From an uncultured Bacteroidales bacterium (GTDB taxonomy: Bacteria > Bacteroidota > Bacteroidia > Bacteroidales > WCHB1-69), in assembly GCA_900315245.1 (NCBI GenBank), contig OMYJ01000009.1, positions 37,563-101,562 on the forward strand: a stretch of DNA of 64,000 nucleotides, given 5' to 3'. A program made the position numbers and the translations under genes. Shown here one piece after another: positions 55,325-63,437 of the stretch (positions within the stretch are counted from its first letter, which is position 1; every line of letters starts with the position of its first letter). Under the pieces are notes generated by a model. The model was not told the origin of the DNA. It made no database searches and saw nothing but the letters and a program-made list of their open reading frames with translations.

Positions 55325-56287
55325 TCAGGACAACGCTTGGTTGATTTTCTTGGAGGACTCCAACAGTGAATTATACTCTTCGGGGGTGATGTCAATGTAG
55401 AAATAGTAAATCGGATTGACAGGCTGGCCGTTTTTGATCACCTCATAGTGCAGATGCGTGCCCGAGGACATACCGGAAGAACCTACATAGCCGATCAGCT
55501 GGCCGCGTTTCACCTTTTGTCCGGGTCTCACAGCGGCTTTCGACATGTGGGCATAGAGCGTCTGGTAGGAGTAACCGTGGTTCAGCAACACGCAGATACC
55601 GTAGCCGGAGCCGGGATTTTCGCGGGAGACTGTGCCATCAGCCGTGGCGTAGATGGGTGTGCCTTTCGGGGCGGCGATGTCAATGCCTGTGTGGTTGCGT
55701 AACGTCTTGAGAACCGGATGGTAACGGCGACCAAAACCGGAAGTGATTGTGTACATGTTCTTTAGTGGCCGTATGGCAGGGATAGCAGCCAACATGGCGG
55801 CTTTAGAGCTGGCAATCTTCTCCAACGTGTCCAACGAACGAGTCTGTACCGCTAACCGAACGGTCAACTGGTCGGCTTTCTTGTTGGCGGCCTTCAACAT
55901 GGAATAGGCTTCGGAACGCGACAGACTGTCGAAATGCGTGTCCTCCGCCAACAACGGATAGCGTTCGCTCGCAGGCACCGGATCTGTCTCAAAAACATTA
56001 CGATATACATTGTCATCCCGGTCTTCAATGTCTGCCAAAACATCAGACATAATATCAATGCGGGCGTTCAAGTGTTCAACCTCTTCTTTCAGCTCATTGT
56101 TTTCCTTCTCCAGAAGTTTCACCTTGGGAGAGTCTATGAAATAGAAACCTATCCAGACAAAGACCAAAGCAAAGGCCACTCCGCTGGCGAAAACCCACGC
56201 AACACGTTTGAAAAGGTGCTTGAAGCTGAGCTTCACCTTCTCATACGTTAACGTTTTGGGGTTAAAATGGTAGAAGGACTTAGGCAT
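55325..56287 (-). CDS. M23 family metallopeptidase, membrane anchored
   Basis: 320 residues: short cytoplasmic start, one membrane helix (VAWVFASGVAFALVFVWIGFYF), coiled coil (LLEKENNELKEEVEHLNARIDIMSDVLAD) and a periplasmic M23 domain with zinc motifs HTGIDIA and HLHYEV. Same architecture as 37856-38770. Coiled coil plus LytM is the layout of septal or envelope peptidoglycan hydrolases and their activators. 2 bases after the upstream glucosaminidase-like gene. Confidence 0.92.
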   Translation of the reverse strand: MPKSFYHFNPKTLTYEKVKLSFKHLFKRVAWVFASGVAFALVFVWIGFYFIDSPKVKLLEKENNELKEEVEHLNARIDIMSDVLADIEDRDDNVYRNVFETDPVPASERYPLLAEDTHFDSLSRSEAYSMLKAANKKADQLTVRLAVQTRSLDTLEKIASSKAAMLAAIPAIRPLKNMYTITSGFGRRYHPVLKTLRNHTGIDIAAPKGTPIYATADGTVSRENPGSGYGICVLLNHGYSYQTLYAHMSKAAVRPGQKVKRGQLIGYVGSSGMSSGTHLHYEVIKNGQPVNPIYYFYIDITPEEYNSLLESSKKINQALS

Positions 56288-56289
56288 TT

Positions 56290-57597
56290 CTAATTACAAC
56301 CAATACAAATCTGGTCTCCTACTTTGTAATTGTTGATGTTTCCGCTGTTTCTCTTGATTAAGATCTTCAGCTGCAGACCATATAGCTGTGCAATATAGCG
56401 GTAGGTATCACCTTCCTGCAAAGTGTGATAAGGAACCGGTGATTTCGTGCTTTTCATCTCCAAGTAAATAACCTCGTCTTCTACGGGTTCCGAACCGTCA
56501 TAGACATCATTATACAGGCGCAGATTCTTCTCCGTCAGCTGTAACGAGGCAGCCAGCTTCTGATAAGTGTCGCCGGGGCGAGCCAAGATGAACTTTGTCT
56601 TGTTATTCTCATAGACAGGGCGGCTGGTATAAGGGTAATATGCGGATTTATATGGTATCGAATATGGATCCAGCACAAATACATTTATTCCGTCCACTTT
56701 CTCAGGCGTTGTGGGTTGTGTCTGAGCGACAGGTTGTTCGGGTTTTTGCACTTGTTGGGGTTCTTTTGTCTGTTGGGGTTTCGGTTTCTCTTTTTTCTCC
56801 ACCAGGACCTGGATTCCGTTCACCTCCATAGTGTCTGTTTTCACCACAGGCTTTTGAGGTTCGGGCTTGGGCGTTTCAACTGGTTTTTGAGGGACCGGTT
56901 CTGTCTTGGGTTGCACAGCCTCCACAGGCTTCTCCACAGGCTTCTCCGTTGGCTTGACAACCGGAGTTGCGGTTTGTGCAACCGGTGCCGCGTTCTCCGT
57001 ATGTGTCACAATACCAGTACGTTCCGGTTGTGGCTTTTCCATAGCTCTCAAGGCCACAGTATCTCCCAACTTCTGCGCCACTTTACGGTCATAATGCATC
57101 AGATAATACTTTTCGATAATAGACACCAGCGTGTCGGCATATTTCGGGTTGCCGGAGAATCCTGCTTCCAAAAGACCATTCGCCCATGATTTATAATCCG
57201 TTATGGGGAAATAGAACAATTTCACATAACGGCTTCGAGTTGAAAGGAACAGGGAATGGTCGCGATAAGATTCTGCATCGGAGGCATATTTCCGATAACA
57301 GTTCTCCTGTTTTTTGTCTGAAGGGCGGTAGTAGGTCTCCCCTTTCCATTCCTGCGTATGGCACATGATGGCAAAATGGTTGTGACATTCGCGCACCAAG
57401 TCGTTGGTGCCGGCCTGCGAGGCGTAAATTGCCTGGGCAAGCGTGATGCTGGCTGGCACCCCGTAGAGTTCCATCTCCTGCATTGCAAGGCCCTTATATT
57501 CGTCAATATAGTCGTAAATGTGATCTTCCATCGTGTATTGTGCGAACCCGATGGAGCTCAAGCATAAACCTGCCAATAAACAAAATATCTTTTTCAT
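56290..57597 (-). CDS. Glucosaminidase-like protein with two LysM domains, catalytic Glu missing
   Basis: 435 residues: signal peptide (MKKIFCLLAGLCLSSIGFA-QYT), GH73-like domain (about 25-170), a Pro/Lys/Thr/Glu-rich linker (about 195-305), and LysM-type repeats (about 335-385 and 388-435; YHTLQEGDTYRYIAQLYGL ends it). The GH73 catalytic Glu should follow ITLAQAI; here the sequence is ITLAQAIYAS with Ala59 (codon at 57421-57423) where the neighbour has Glu62. HNHFAIMCH is altered from NHFGIKCH as well. It probably binds peptidoglycan without cutting it, perhaps as a regulator. Operon neighbours are its intact paralogue and an M23 peptidase. Confidence 0.88.
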   Translation of the reverse strand: MKKIFCLLAGLCLSSIGFAQYTMEDHIYDYIDEYKGLAMQEMELYGVPASITLAQAIYASQAGTNDLVRECHNHFAIMCHTQEWKGETYYRPSDKKQENCYRKYASDAESYRDHSLFLSTRSRYVKLFYFPITDYKSWANGLLEAGFSGNPKYADTLVSIIEKYYLMHYDRKVAQKLGDTVALRAMEKPQPERTGIVTHTENAAPVAQTATPVVKPTEKPVEKPVEAVQPKTEPVPQKPVETPKPEPQKPVVKTDTMEVNGIQVLVEKKEKPKPQQTKEPQQVQKPEQPVAQTQPTTPEKVDGINVFVLDPYSIPYKSAYYPYTSRPVYENNKTKFILARPGDTYQKLAASLQLTEKNLRLYNDVYDGSEPVEDEVIYLEMKSTKSPVPYHTLQEGDTYRYIAQLYGLQLKILIKRNSGNINNYKVGDQICIGCN

Positions 57598-57607
57598 CGT
57601 TCTAAAT

Positions 57608-58624
57608 TTATCTTCTTAATAAAATCTGATCTCCTGGATGAATAATCGAATTTTCATCCAACATATTGTATTTGAAAATGTAGCGAAGCTGGACACCATA
57701 GCGTTGCGCGATATATCGCAGCGTTTCGCCGGTCTGGACCGTGTGGATACGTGTGGGATTTCCATGGGCTTTGGCCTCCACATACACAATCTCGTTTTCC
57801 ACGGGCTCATCTTTCGGACCTGCATCGTTGAACTTGCGCAGATTGTCGGACATCACCAAAATATCCTGGGCGATTTTCTCATACGTGTCACCCTTCTCGG
57901 CAATCACGAAATAGGTGTTGTTGTTTTTGAACACTTTCCGATAGGTGAACGGGCTCTCGTCTGACGGAAACTCGCTCCCGATGGCCGTGAACACCTTTTT
58001 GCTGTTTCTTCCTGGTTCTGAAGGCTTTGGAGACGGTTTTGGATTATCCGCCACCGGCTTGGTTTCGCTGACTGACATCGGAAGCTGGCCGTGAACCTGC
58101 TGATAGTAAATTGTGTCCAGTCTTGCGATATTGAAACGTTCGATGAGGCTGATGAGCCGGTCGGCATATTGCGGGTTGGTGGCGTAGCCGTCCTGCTTCA
58201 GCGTTCTGGCCCAGGACTTATAGTCCATTATGTCTAACTGAAAAAGGTTGGAATAACGTTTCCTGTTGGTCAGGAACAGCGAATGGTCGGTATAGGATTC
58301 CGACACCGACGGGTATTTGCGGAAGCACTCCTGCAATTCATCGTCATCAACCAGGATGGTGTCGCCAGTCCATTCGTGGCATTTGATGCCGAAATGGTTG
58401 TTGCCCTCCACGGCGAGACGGCTTTTGCCGCAGGCACTCTCGAATATACCCTGCGCCACTGTTATGCTCGCCGGAATTTTGTATTCATGCATCTTTTGCA
58501 CCGCCACATCCGCATACTGCTCAATATAATCGCGGATATCTTGCTCGTTATACTGCGCAAATGCCGCAAATCCGGACATCAGCCCAATTATTACACACGC
58601 TATCGTTTTTCCAAAATTATCCAT
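57608..58624 (-). CDS. Glucosaminidase (GH73-like) with LysM domains
   Basis: 338 residues: signal peptide (ends GFAAFA-QYN), GH73-like N-acetylglucosaminidase domain with the catalytic Glu62 in ASITVAQGIFESACGKSRLA and NNHFGIKCHEW, a short linker, and LysM repeats (TYFVIAEKGDTYEKIAQDI and THTVQTGETLRYIAQRYGV-like). Cuts the glycan strand of peptidoglycan. Its ATG lies inside a heptamer array that begins at the ddl stop codon. Confidence 0.92.
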   Translation of the reverse strand: MDNFGKTIACVIIGLMSGFAAFAQYNEQDIRDYIEQYADVAVQKMHEYKIPASITVAQGIFESACGKSRLAVEGNNHFGIKCHEWTGDTILVDDDELQECFRKYPSVSESYTDHSLFLTNRKRYSNLFQLDIMDYKSWARTLKQDGYATNPQYADRLISLIERFNIARLDTIYYQQVHGQLPMSVSETKPVADNPKPSPKPSEPGRNSKKVFTAIGSEFPSDESPFTYRKVFKNNNTYFVIAEKGDTYEKIAQDILVMSDNLRKFNDAGPKDEPVENEIVYVEAKAHGNPTRIHTVQTGETLRYIAQRYGVQLRYIFKYNMLDENSIIHPGDQILLRR

Positions 58625-58646
58625 TATCCATTATCAATTATCAATT
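58616..58646. repeat. Heptamer array containing a stop and a start codon
   Basis: Minus strand: directly after the ddl TAA come TTGATAA, TTGATAA, TGGATAA, TGGATAA. The ATG-GAT-AAT start of the glucosaminidase gene is made from the last units. Confidence 0.85.
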
Positions 58647-59634
58647 AAACCAACGCCTCCATCAACAATTTCGTATAGAACTCCCTCACATCCAACCCCT
58701 GGCTTTTCACCTGCGCCGGAATGATACTCAATGCCGTCTGACCAGGAATGGTGTTAACCTCGAGGAAATAGGGCGTTTTCGCTTCCTCATCAAGGATGAA
58801 ATCCACGCGGACAATTCCCTTGCAGTCGAGCTGGCGGAAAACCAACTCCGCATATTGTTTCACAAGTACCTGCATGTCGGGAGCGATATCCGCGGGGGTG
58901 ATGAGGCTATGACCCACATCCGTATATTTGGCATCATAGTCATAGAACTCGTTATGAGCGACTATTTCCGTGATAGCCAACATCTTGACATCACCATAGA
59001 CCGCTGTGACACCGCAGGCCAGCTCACGACCGTGAATCATCTTCTCCACAATGAGTTGATTATCATATTTCAATGCCTCCTCGAAAGCGGTTTTCAGTTC
59101 CTCGCGCCCATGTACCTTTGTCACACCCACACTGGAGCCAGAGTTGCAGGACTTCACAAAGCATGGATAACCACAGACCTCCTCAATACGTTCTATATCC
59201 ATGGGATCGCCGGCGTAGAAATGCAAGGACGGGGCGATGGGAACTCCCAGCTGCTTAACAGCCAAATTACAGTAGAACTTGTTGAATGTCAACGCTGACG
59301 GGAAGCTTCTGCAACCCACGTATGGCATCTTGATCATCTCAAAATAGCTCTGCAATTTGCCGTTTTCGCCGGGAGTGCCGTGAATGGCGATGAAGACGGC
59401 ATCGAACAGGATTTTCCGTCCGTCAAGGGTCAGCGAAAAATCGTTCTTGTCAATCTGAATCAACTGACCGTCAGGGGTTTCATAATGCCAGTCAGTTCCC
59501 TTGAAAAGAATCATATATGGTTCAAACAACGTCTTGTCCAACTGCTGGAACACATTGTCGGCTGTTTTCAAAGAGACTTCATATTCACCGGAGTCTCCGC
59601 CTGCTACTACTGCAATTTTATACATATTTACCAT
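58645..59634 (-). CDS. ddl: D-alanine--D-alanine ligase
   Basis: Makes D-Ala-D-Ala for the peptidoglycan stem. 329 residues: VAGGDSGEYEVSLKTA at the N-terminus, HGTPGENGKLQSYFE, KSCNSGSSVGVTKV, EKMIHGRELACGV and the metal site RVDFILDEEAKTPYFLEVNTIPGQT. YVGCRSFPSALTFNKFYCNL identifies the family. First of the cell-wall operon; promoter at 59650-59657. Start could also be the ATG nine bases downstream. Confidence 0.95.
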   Translation of the reverse strand: MVNMYKIAVVAGGDSGEYEVSLKTADNVFQQLDKTLFEPYMILFKGTDWHYETPDGQLIQIDKNDFSLTLDGRKILFDAVFIAIHGTPGENGKLQSYFEMIKMPYVGCRSFPSALTFNKFYCNLAVKQLGVPIAPSLHFYAGDPMDIERIEEVCGYPCFVKSCNSGSSVGVTKVHGREELKTAFEEALKYDNQLIVEKMIHGRELACGVTAVYGDVKMLAITEIVAHNEFYDYDAKYTDVGHSLITPADIAPDMQVLVKQYAELVFRQLDCKGIVRVDFILDEEAKTPYFLEVNTIPGQTALSIIPAQVKSQGLDVREFYTKLLMEALV

Positions 59635-59649
59635 ATTTTATACAAATTG

Positions 59650-59657
59650 CAAATGTA
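59650..59657 (-). promoter_or_regulatory. -7 promoter element of the ddl operon
   Basis: TACATTTG followed by CAATT on the minus strand, 16 bases before the ddl ATG. Confidence 0.65.
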
Positions 59658-59716
59658 GTGTTATTCTGATGTGTTTTTAGCGGAAAGAAAATTGTTTTTT
59701 AACAACAGATTGTGTG

Positions 59717-61558
59717 TTATTCCGACATTTTTTGTGATGTGCAGAAAAGGTAATATTCCCCTTTTTTCGCCATCAGTTCATCGTGGGTTCCGAACTCTTC
59801 CACTCGGCCCTCTTTCAAGAACAGAATATGGTCGGCAAAACGAATTGTGGAGAGCCTATGGGCTATAATAATGCCGGTATGTTGTTCAATATAAGGAAGT
59901 AACGCTTCCTGGAAAAGGAGTTCGGATTCGTTGTCCAATGCGGAGGTTGCCTCGTCAAGGATGAAAATCTGCGGGTTTTTGAGGACGGCACGGGCTATGC
60001 TGAGCCGCTGCCGCTGTCCGCCGGAAAGCCGCATCCCACGGTTGCCGATCCGTGTCTGGTAGCCGTCCTCCAGCTCCATGATGAAGTCGTGCGCCTGGGC
60101 GATTTTCGCAGCTGTGACCACCTCTTCTTCCGTGGCATTTTTCGCCCCGAAGGTCAAATTCTCATATACCGTATCATCGAAAAGGAACACGTCCTGGCTG
60201 ACGATTCCGAACAGGCCTCTCAAATCGGTCAGCGCATACTCTTTGATTGGAACTCCGTCAATCAGAATCTCGCCGAACCGGATGTCATAAAATCTCGAAA
60301 GCAGATCCACCAAGGTTGATTTCCCGCTGCCGGACGGTCCTACAATCGCCATGGTTTCGCCTTTCTTCAGCAAAAAACTGACATCACGCAACACCTCGCA
60401 ATCTTCTGCTTTTTCAATTTCAGGATTATAGGAAAAACTGACCTTCTTAAATTCTATAGCATTCTGAAAATCAGCTATATGCTTAGCATTGGAAACCTCT
60501 TTAATCTCTTCTTCGGCATCTATAATCTCGTATATGCGGGCAGCGGCGCCCATGCCTTTGCGCATCTGATAATAGGTACTGGCCAAGGACTTTGCAGGCG
60601 GAATCATTCGGGCGAAAACCACAAAATAGAGCATGAAAGCAGAACCGCGCGCCGCAAAAGTGTCCGGAAAGACCACCAACCCAATCATGGAGATAACCAA
60701 CACCGCGAAAATGCAGAGAAACTCAATCAAAGGAGAGCCCAACTCCTTGATTCTGAATATTTTCTTATTAAGGCGATAAAACTGGAAATTCTCCTTTCTG
60801 AATTGCTCAGAGACATATTGCTGCGCGTTAAATCCCTTAATGATGCGCAATCCATCCACAGCCTCCTCGAAATAGGATGTCATACGCCCGATCAGCTCTT
60901 GCGAACGGAGAGAATAATTGCGGATATTCTTCCCTATAACGGAAAGAATAACAGCCATCAGCGGCAGAATCAAGAGTGTTATCACACTGAGCTTCACACT
61001 TATAGCGAACAAGGTAATCAGGTAGGCGATAATCAGGAACGGGTCGCGGCACAATGCCAACAAAGAGGAGATAACCGTCCATTCGACCTCCAAAACGTCC
61101 GCCCCCATACGGCTGACAATGTCTCCTGAACGTTGCTTTGTATAGAAAGACAGCGGCAGGCGGATCAGTTTGCGGTAGAAATCGTCGCGGATGTTGGAGA
61201 GGATACCAGAGCGGATGTGCGAGAGCCAGAACATGCCGGCGTAACGACACAAGTTCGCGAGGAACGAAAGCAGAATCATGGTGCCGGCGATGAACAGCAA
61301 CGCGGAGGCTTGCCCGTGACGTTCAATCACCGTGTTCATTAGGTAATAGAACGTGTCTATAAGATACTGCGGGGAAAAAGAGAATTCAGGGCGCGCGGTC
61401 ACCGCCTCCACCTGATGGAACAGCACCTGCAGGAAAGGTACCAGAAGGGTGAGGGTGAAAATGGAGAAAAACGCATACAACAGCTGCACGAACAGAATGA
61501 GCGCAATCTGCAACTTGTAGTTCTTCAGATACTTAAAGATTCTGCCGAGATATTCCAT
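59717..61558 (-). CDS. ABC exporter, fused membrane and ATPase domains (MsbA-like)
   Basis: 613 residues: six membrane helices in the first 330 residues (IALILFVQLLYAFFSIFTLTLLVPFL first) and an ATPase domain with Walker A GPSGSGKST, signature LSGGQRQRL, Walker B IFILDEATSALD and the H-loop IIIAHRLST. Lipid A flippase MsbA and multidrug exporters share this layout; in Bacteroidota this type is usually annotated as MsbA-like lipid exporter. ATG 61558 lies 19 bases after the -7 element; an upstream TTG lies in it. Confidence 0.93.
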   Translation of the reverse strand: MEYLGRIFKYLKNYKLQIALILFVQLLYAFFSIFTLTLLVPFLQVLFHQVEAVTARPEFSFSPQYLIDTFYYLMNTVIERHGQASALLFIAGTMILLSFLANLCRYAGMFWLSHIRSGILSNIRDDFYRKLIRLPLSFYTKQRSGDIVSRMGADVLEVEWTVISSLLALCRDPFLIIAYLITLFAISVKLSVITLLILPLMAVILSVIGKNIRNYSLRSQELIGRMTSYFEEAVDGLRIIKGFNAQQYVSEQFRKENFQFYRLNKKIFRIKELGSPLIEFLCIFAVLVISMIGLVVFPDTFAARGSAFMLYFVVFARMIPPAKSLASTYYQMRKGMGAAARIYEIIDAEEEIKEVSNAKHIADFQNAIEFKKVSFSYNPEIEKAEDCEVLRDVSFLLKKGETMAIVGPSGSGKSTLVDLLSRFYDIRFGEILIDGVPIKEYALTDLRGLFGIVSQDVFLFDDTVYENLTFGAKNATEEEVVTAAKIAQAHDFIMELEDGYQTRIGNRGMRLSGGQRQRLSIARAVLKNPQIFILDEATSALDNESELLFQEALLPYIEQHTGIIIAHRLSTIRFADHILFLKEGRVEEFGTHDELMAKKGEYYLFCTSQKMSE

Positions 61559-61576
61559 ACCTTTCCAAAACGGCGG

Positions 61577-61584
61577 CAAAGGTA
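61577..61584 (-). promoter_or_regulatory. -7 promoter element of the ABC exporter
   Basis: TACCTTTG followed by CCGCC on the minus strand, 18 bases before the ATG. Confidence 0.75.
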
Positions 61585-61594
61585 CGATATTTTT

Positions 61595-61634
61595 TTCGGT
61601 TTGCGGTTTACGATTTACGATTTGCGGTTGGGGG
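61595..61634. repeat. Heptamer array between the T9SS gene and the ABC exporter promoter
   Basis: Plus-strand units CGGTTTG, CGGTTTA, CGATTTA, CGATTTG, CGGTTGG. On the minus strand it begins about 5 bases after the TGA stop of the T9SS protein. Confidence 0.85.
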
Positions 61635-61639
61635 ATTCG

Positions 61640-62737
61640 TCATTTCCTGACAATTTTTTGGTGGTATTCGTTCCCGTCCGTGCCCGTCACGCGCAAAACA
61701 TACACGCCGGCGGGCACGGATTTCATGTCCAACGATGCGGTCGTCTTCTGTAGGGGCGAATAATCATTCGCCCCTACGGCAACGTCATTGGCCGCAACAT
61801 TATCCCGCAGGGCCAATTTCAGCGCATGGAATTCCGCGTAGTTGGCCATTTCCGCATCTTCCGCATCTCCCGCGAATGTTTCCGCATAACCCTCCATAAA
61901 CCGCGTCTCCGTCAGCGAATACGGATCACCGATATTCGCATAATTCGCCAAATTCGCCGACTGCGCAGCCGTGTGCCACTGTTCCAATTCGTTGAGATCC
62001 AATACGGTGTCGGACATAAGTTCAGGGCATGTGCAAGTGTTTGGGTCAACACTTGAATCTCTACAGTATTTGCTCACGATGAACTCGCAGTTGGTGAAAT
62101 GGCTCACATTGTCCGTTATGGAGCGTGTTCTGGTAGGATATGAAAGCCACAGCTCGTTGGGGCCGGCACTGGTCAGTGTGCCACCATCCACTACAAGTTT
62201 GCCGCCGGGACGGACGATGAGGCGGGACAAATTGCCCATTTTGGCCGTGTCGTAAAGAGTGAGAACTCCGCCAGAATCCACCTCAACAATACCTTTCAAT
62301 TGGATTTTTGCGCCCGGTCGCACAATAAGCGAACACCCTGCGTGTATCTCCACCCGGGCACCTTTGCTCAGTTCATAGCGGCTGCCATTCTCGAATGTGA
62401 CGCTACTGTTTTCCGTGAGAATAAGTGCCGAGGCGGAATCCTGACGGAAATAAGAGCCGTTTTCGCATGTCCAGCGCGTCCTGCCGGCAAACAGCCCTGT
62501 TTCCGGATCGCGGGTGGGCTGCGCAACCGTCCTGTTCTGCGCCAGAGTGATGGTGCTGCCCGCGGTGAGGACGGCCGTGTCTTTCAGCGCAATCTTCCCC
62601 GTCCAGCGGGTGTCATTGGTGATGTTGTAGTCGTCCCAGCGGATGTTCACAAGAATATCGCCTGTCCCTTGTATGGGAGTCATCTCTATGCTCAGCCCGG
62701 TCAGATAGGTGGTCTGGATATTCCTCAAAAGAGGCAT
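61640..62737 (-). CDS. T9SS-domain surface protein, apparently lacking its N-terminus
   Basis: 365 residues from ATG 62737 (an earlier in-frame start at 62887 would overlap the upstream gene by 68 bases). No signal peptide can be seen with either start, though a T9SS cargo needs one. The body is a right-handed beta-helix-like segment (GSTITLAQN, SSVTFENGSRYELSKGARVEIHAG, GAKIQLKGIVEVDSGGVLTLYDTAKMG), then Ala/Asn-rich repeats (ANLANYANIG, AEMANYAEFHALKLALRDN), and a T9SS ending (SVPAGVYVLRVTGTDGNEYHQKIVRK). Nine residues (VGANDYSPL) are encoded by palindromic element P4. Likely a truncated remnant of a large adhesin or autotransporter-like protein. Confidence 0.65.
   Translation of the reverse strand: MPLLRNIQTTYLTGLSIEMTPIQGTGDILVNIRWDDYNITNDTRWTGKIALKDTAVLTAGSTITLAQNRTVAQPTRDPETGLFAGRTRWTCENGSYFRQDSASALILTENSSVTFENGSRYELSKGARVEIHAGCSLIVRPGAKIQLKGIVEVDSGGVLTLYDTAKMGNLSRLIVRPGGKLVVDGGTLTSAGPNELWLSYPTRTRSITDNVSHFTNCEFIVSKYCRDSSVDPNTCTCPELMSDTVLDLNELEQWHTAAQSANLANYANIGDPYSLTETRFMEGYAETFAGDAEDAEMANYAEFHALKLALRDNVAANDVAVGANDYSPLQKTTASLDMKSVPAGVYVLRVTGTDGNEYHQKIVRK
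61750..61777. repeat. Palindromic element P4, translated in frame
   Basis: GTAGGGGCGAATAA and its near-perfect reverse complement (one central mismatch) inside the T9SS gene. On the minus strand it reads Val-Gly-Ala-Asn-Asp-Tyr-Ser-Pro-Leu without breaking the frame. Confidence 0.9.
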
Positions 62738-62819
62738 ACCCCTGACATATGATAGACAAATCGGGATTGCGCGGATACTGCGAAAGGCAACAGTATAAAG
62801 AAACAAAACAACATGTTCC

Positions 62820-63314
62820 TCATTGGGGATAAATTTCAATAAATTTGTAATAATCCAAGATAAACGGCGGTTCCGCAAAATATCCAATATAGAATAATTC
62901 TACTGTGTCTGGGGTGAGATGGTGGATGACGAAAGGTGAATTGATGTTTTCTTGAACATCATTATGCCAAATTTGAGTAAACCGTAAAATGGTATCATCT
63001 TCAATCCGATAAGTATAGAGGGTTGAATCGCTGAAAAGGAGTTGATAATTCAATGTCGTGCTTTGATTCACAGAAGAGTAAACGAGTCCTTCTTGAGAGA
63101 GGAATTTCAACGTAACGCAAAAATCTTCGAAATCACAAACCCACATCGCTTTTATGCCATTTGTGTCTACCACAGGTGTTGGCGGTTCGGGTTCCGGTTC
63201 CGGTTCCGGCCGCTCGCAGGAGGCGAACAGGGCGAAAGCCGCCAATGCTACAATGCACAACACGCCGCAACAAAGTCCGCTAATTTTCATTGTTTGAGTT
63301 ATCTTCTTTCTCAT
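62820..63314 (-). CDS. Lipoprotein of unknown function
   Basis: 164 residues. Long N-terminal signal (start either ATG 63314 or ATG 63287) ending in the lipobox LFASC, then an exposed PEPEPEPEPP stalk, and a small beta-rich domain (AMWVCDFEDFCVTLKFLSQEG, TLYTYRIEDDTILRFTQIW, FILDYYKFIEIYPQ). It looks like a surface or periplasmic lipoprotein; no family recognised. A degenerate -7 element (TATTTTCG, 63347-63354) lies 33 bases upstream of 63314. Confidence 0.75.
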   Translation of the reverse strand: MRKKITQTMKISGLCCGVLCIVALAAFALFASCERPEPEPEPEPPTPVVDTNGIKAMWVCDFEDFCVTLKFLSQEGLVYSSVNQSTTLNYQLLFSDSTLYTYRIEDDTILRFTQIWHNDVQENINSPFVIHHLTPDTVELFYIGYFAEPPFILDYYKFIEIYPQ

Positions 63315-63362
63315 TGTTGTAAATTTTGGGTTATGAATTTATTCGGCGAAAATACGTTTTTT

Positions 63363-63391
63363 TCGGTTTGCGATTTGCGAATTGATTGCGG
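63363..63391. repeat. Heptamer array after the T9SS gene stop
   Basis: CGGTTTG, CGATTTG, CGAATTG then decay, between the lipoprotein promoter and palindromic element P5. On the minus strand it lies about 20 bases after the T9SS gene stop. Confidence 0.75.
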
Positions 63392-63437
63392 GGGATGTAG
63401 GGGCGAATAATTATTCGCCCCTACACATCCCGCAATC
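63384..63437. repeat. Palindromic element P5 with extended arms; supplies a stop codon
   Basis: The 30-base core (63396-63425) has arms TGTAGGGGCGAATAA and reverse complement. Flanks GATTGCGGG / CCCGCAATC extend the inverted repeat to about 54 bases. On the minus strand the core reads Cys-Arg-Gly-Glu-stop, ending the T9SS protein. Confidence 0.88.
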
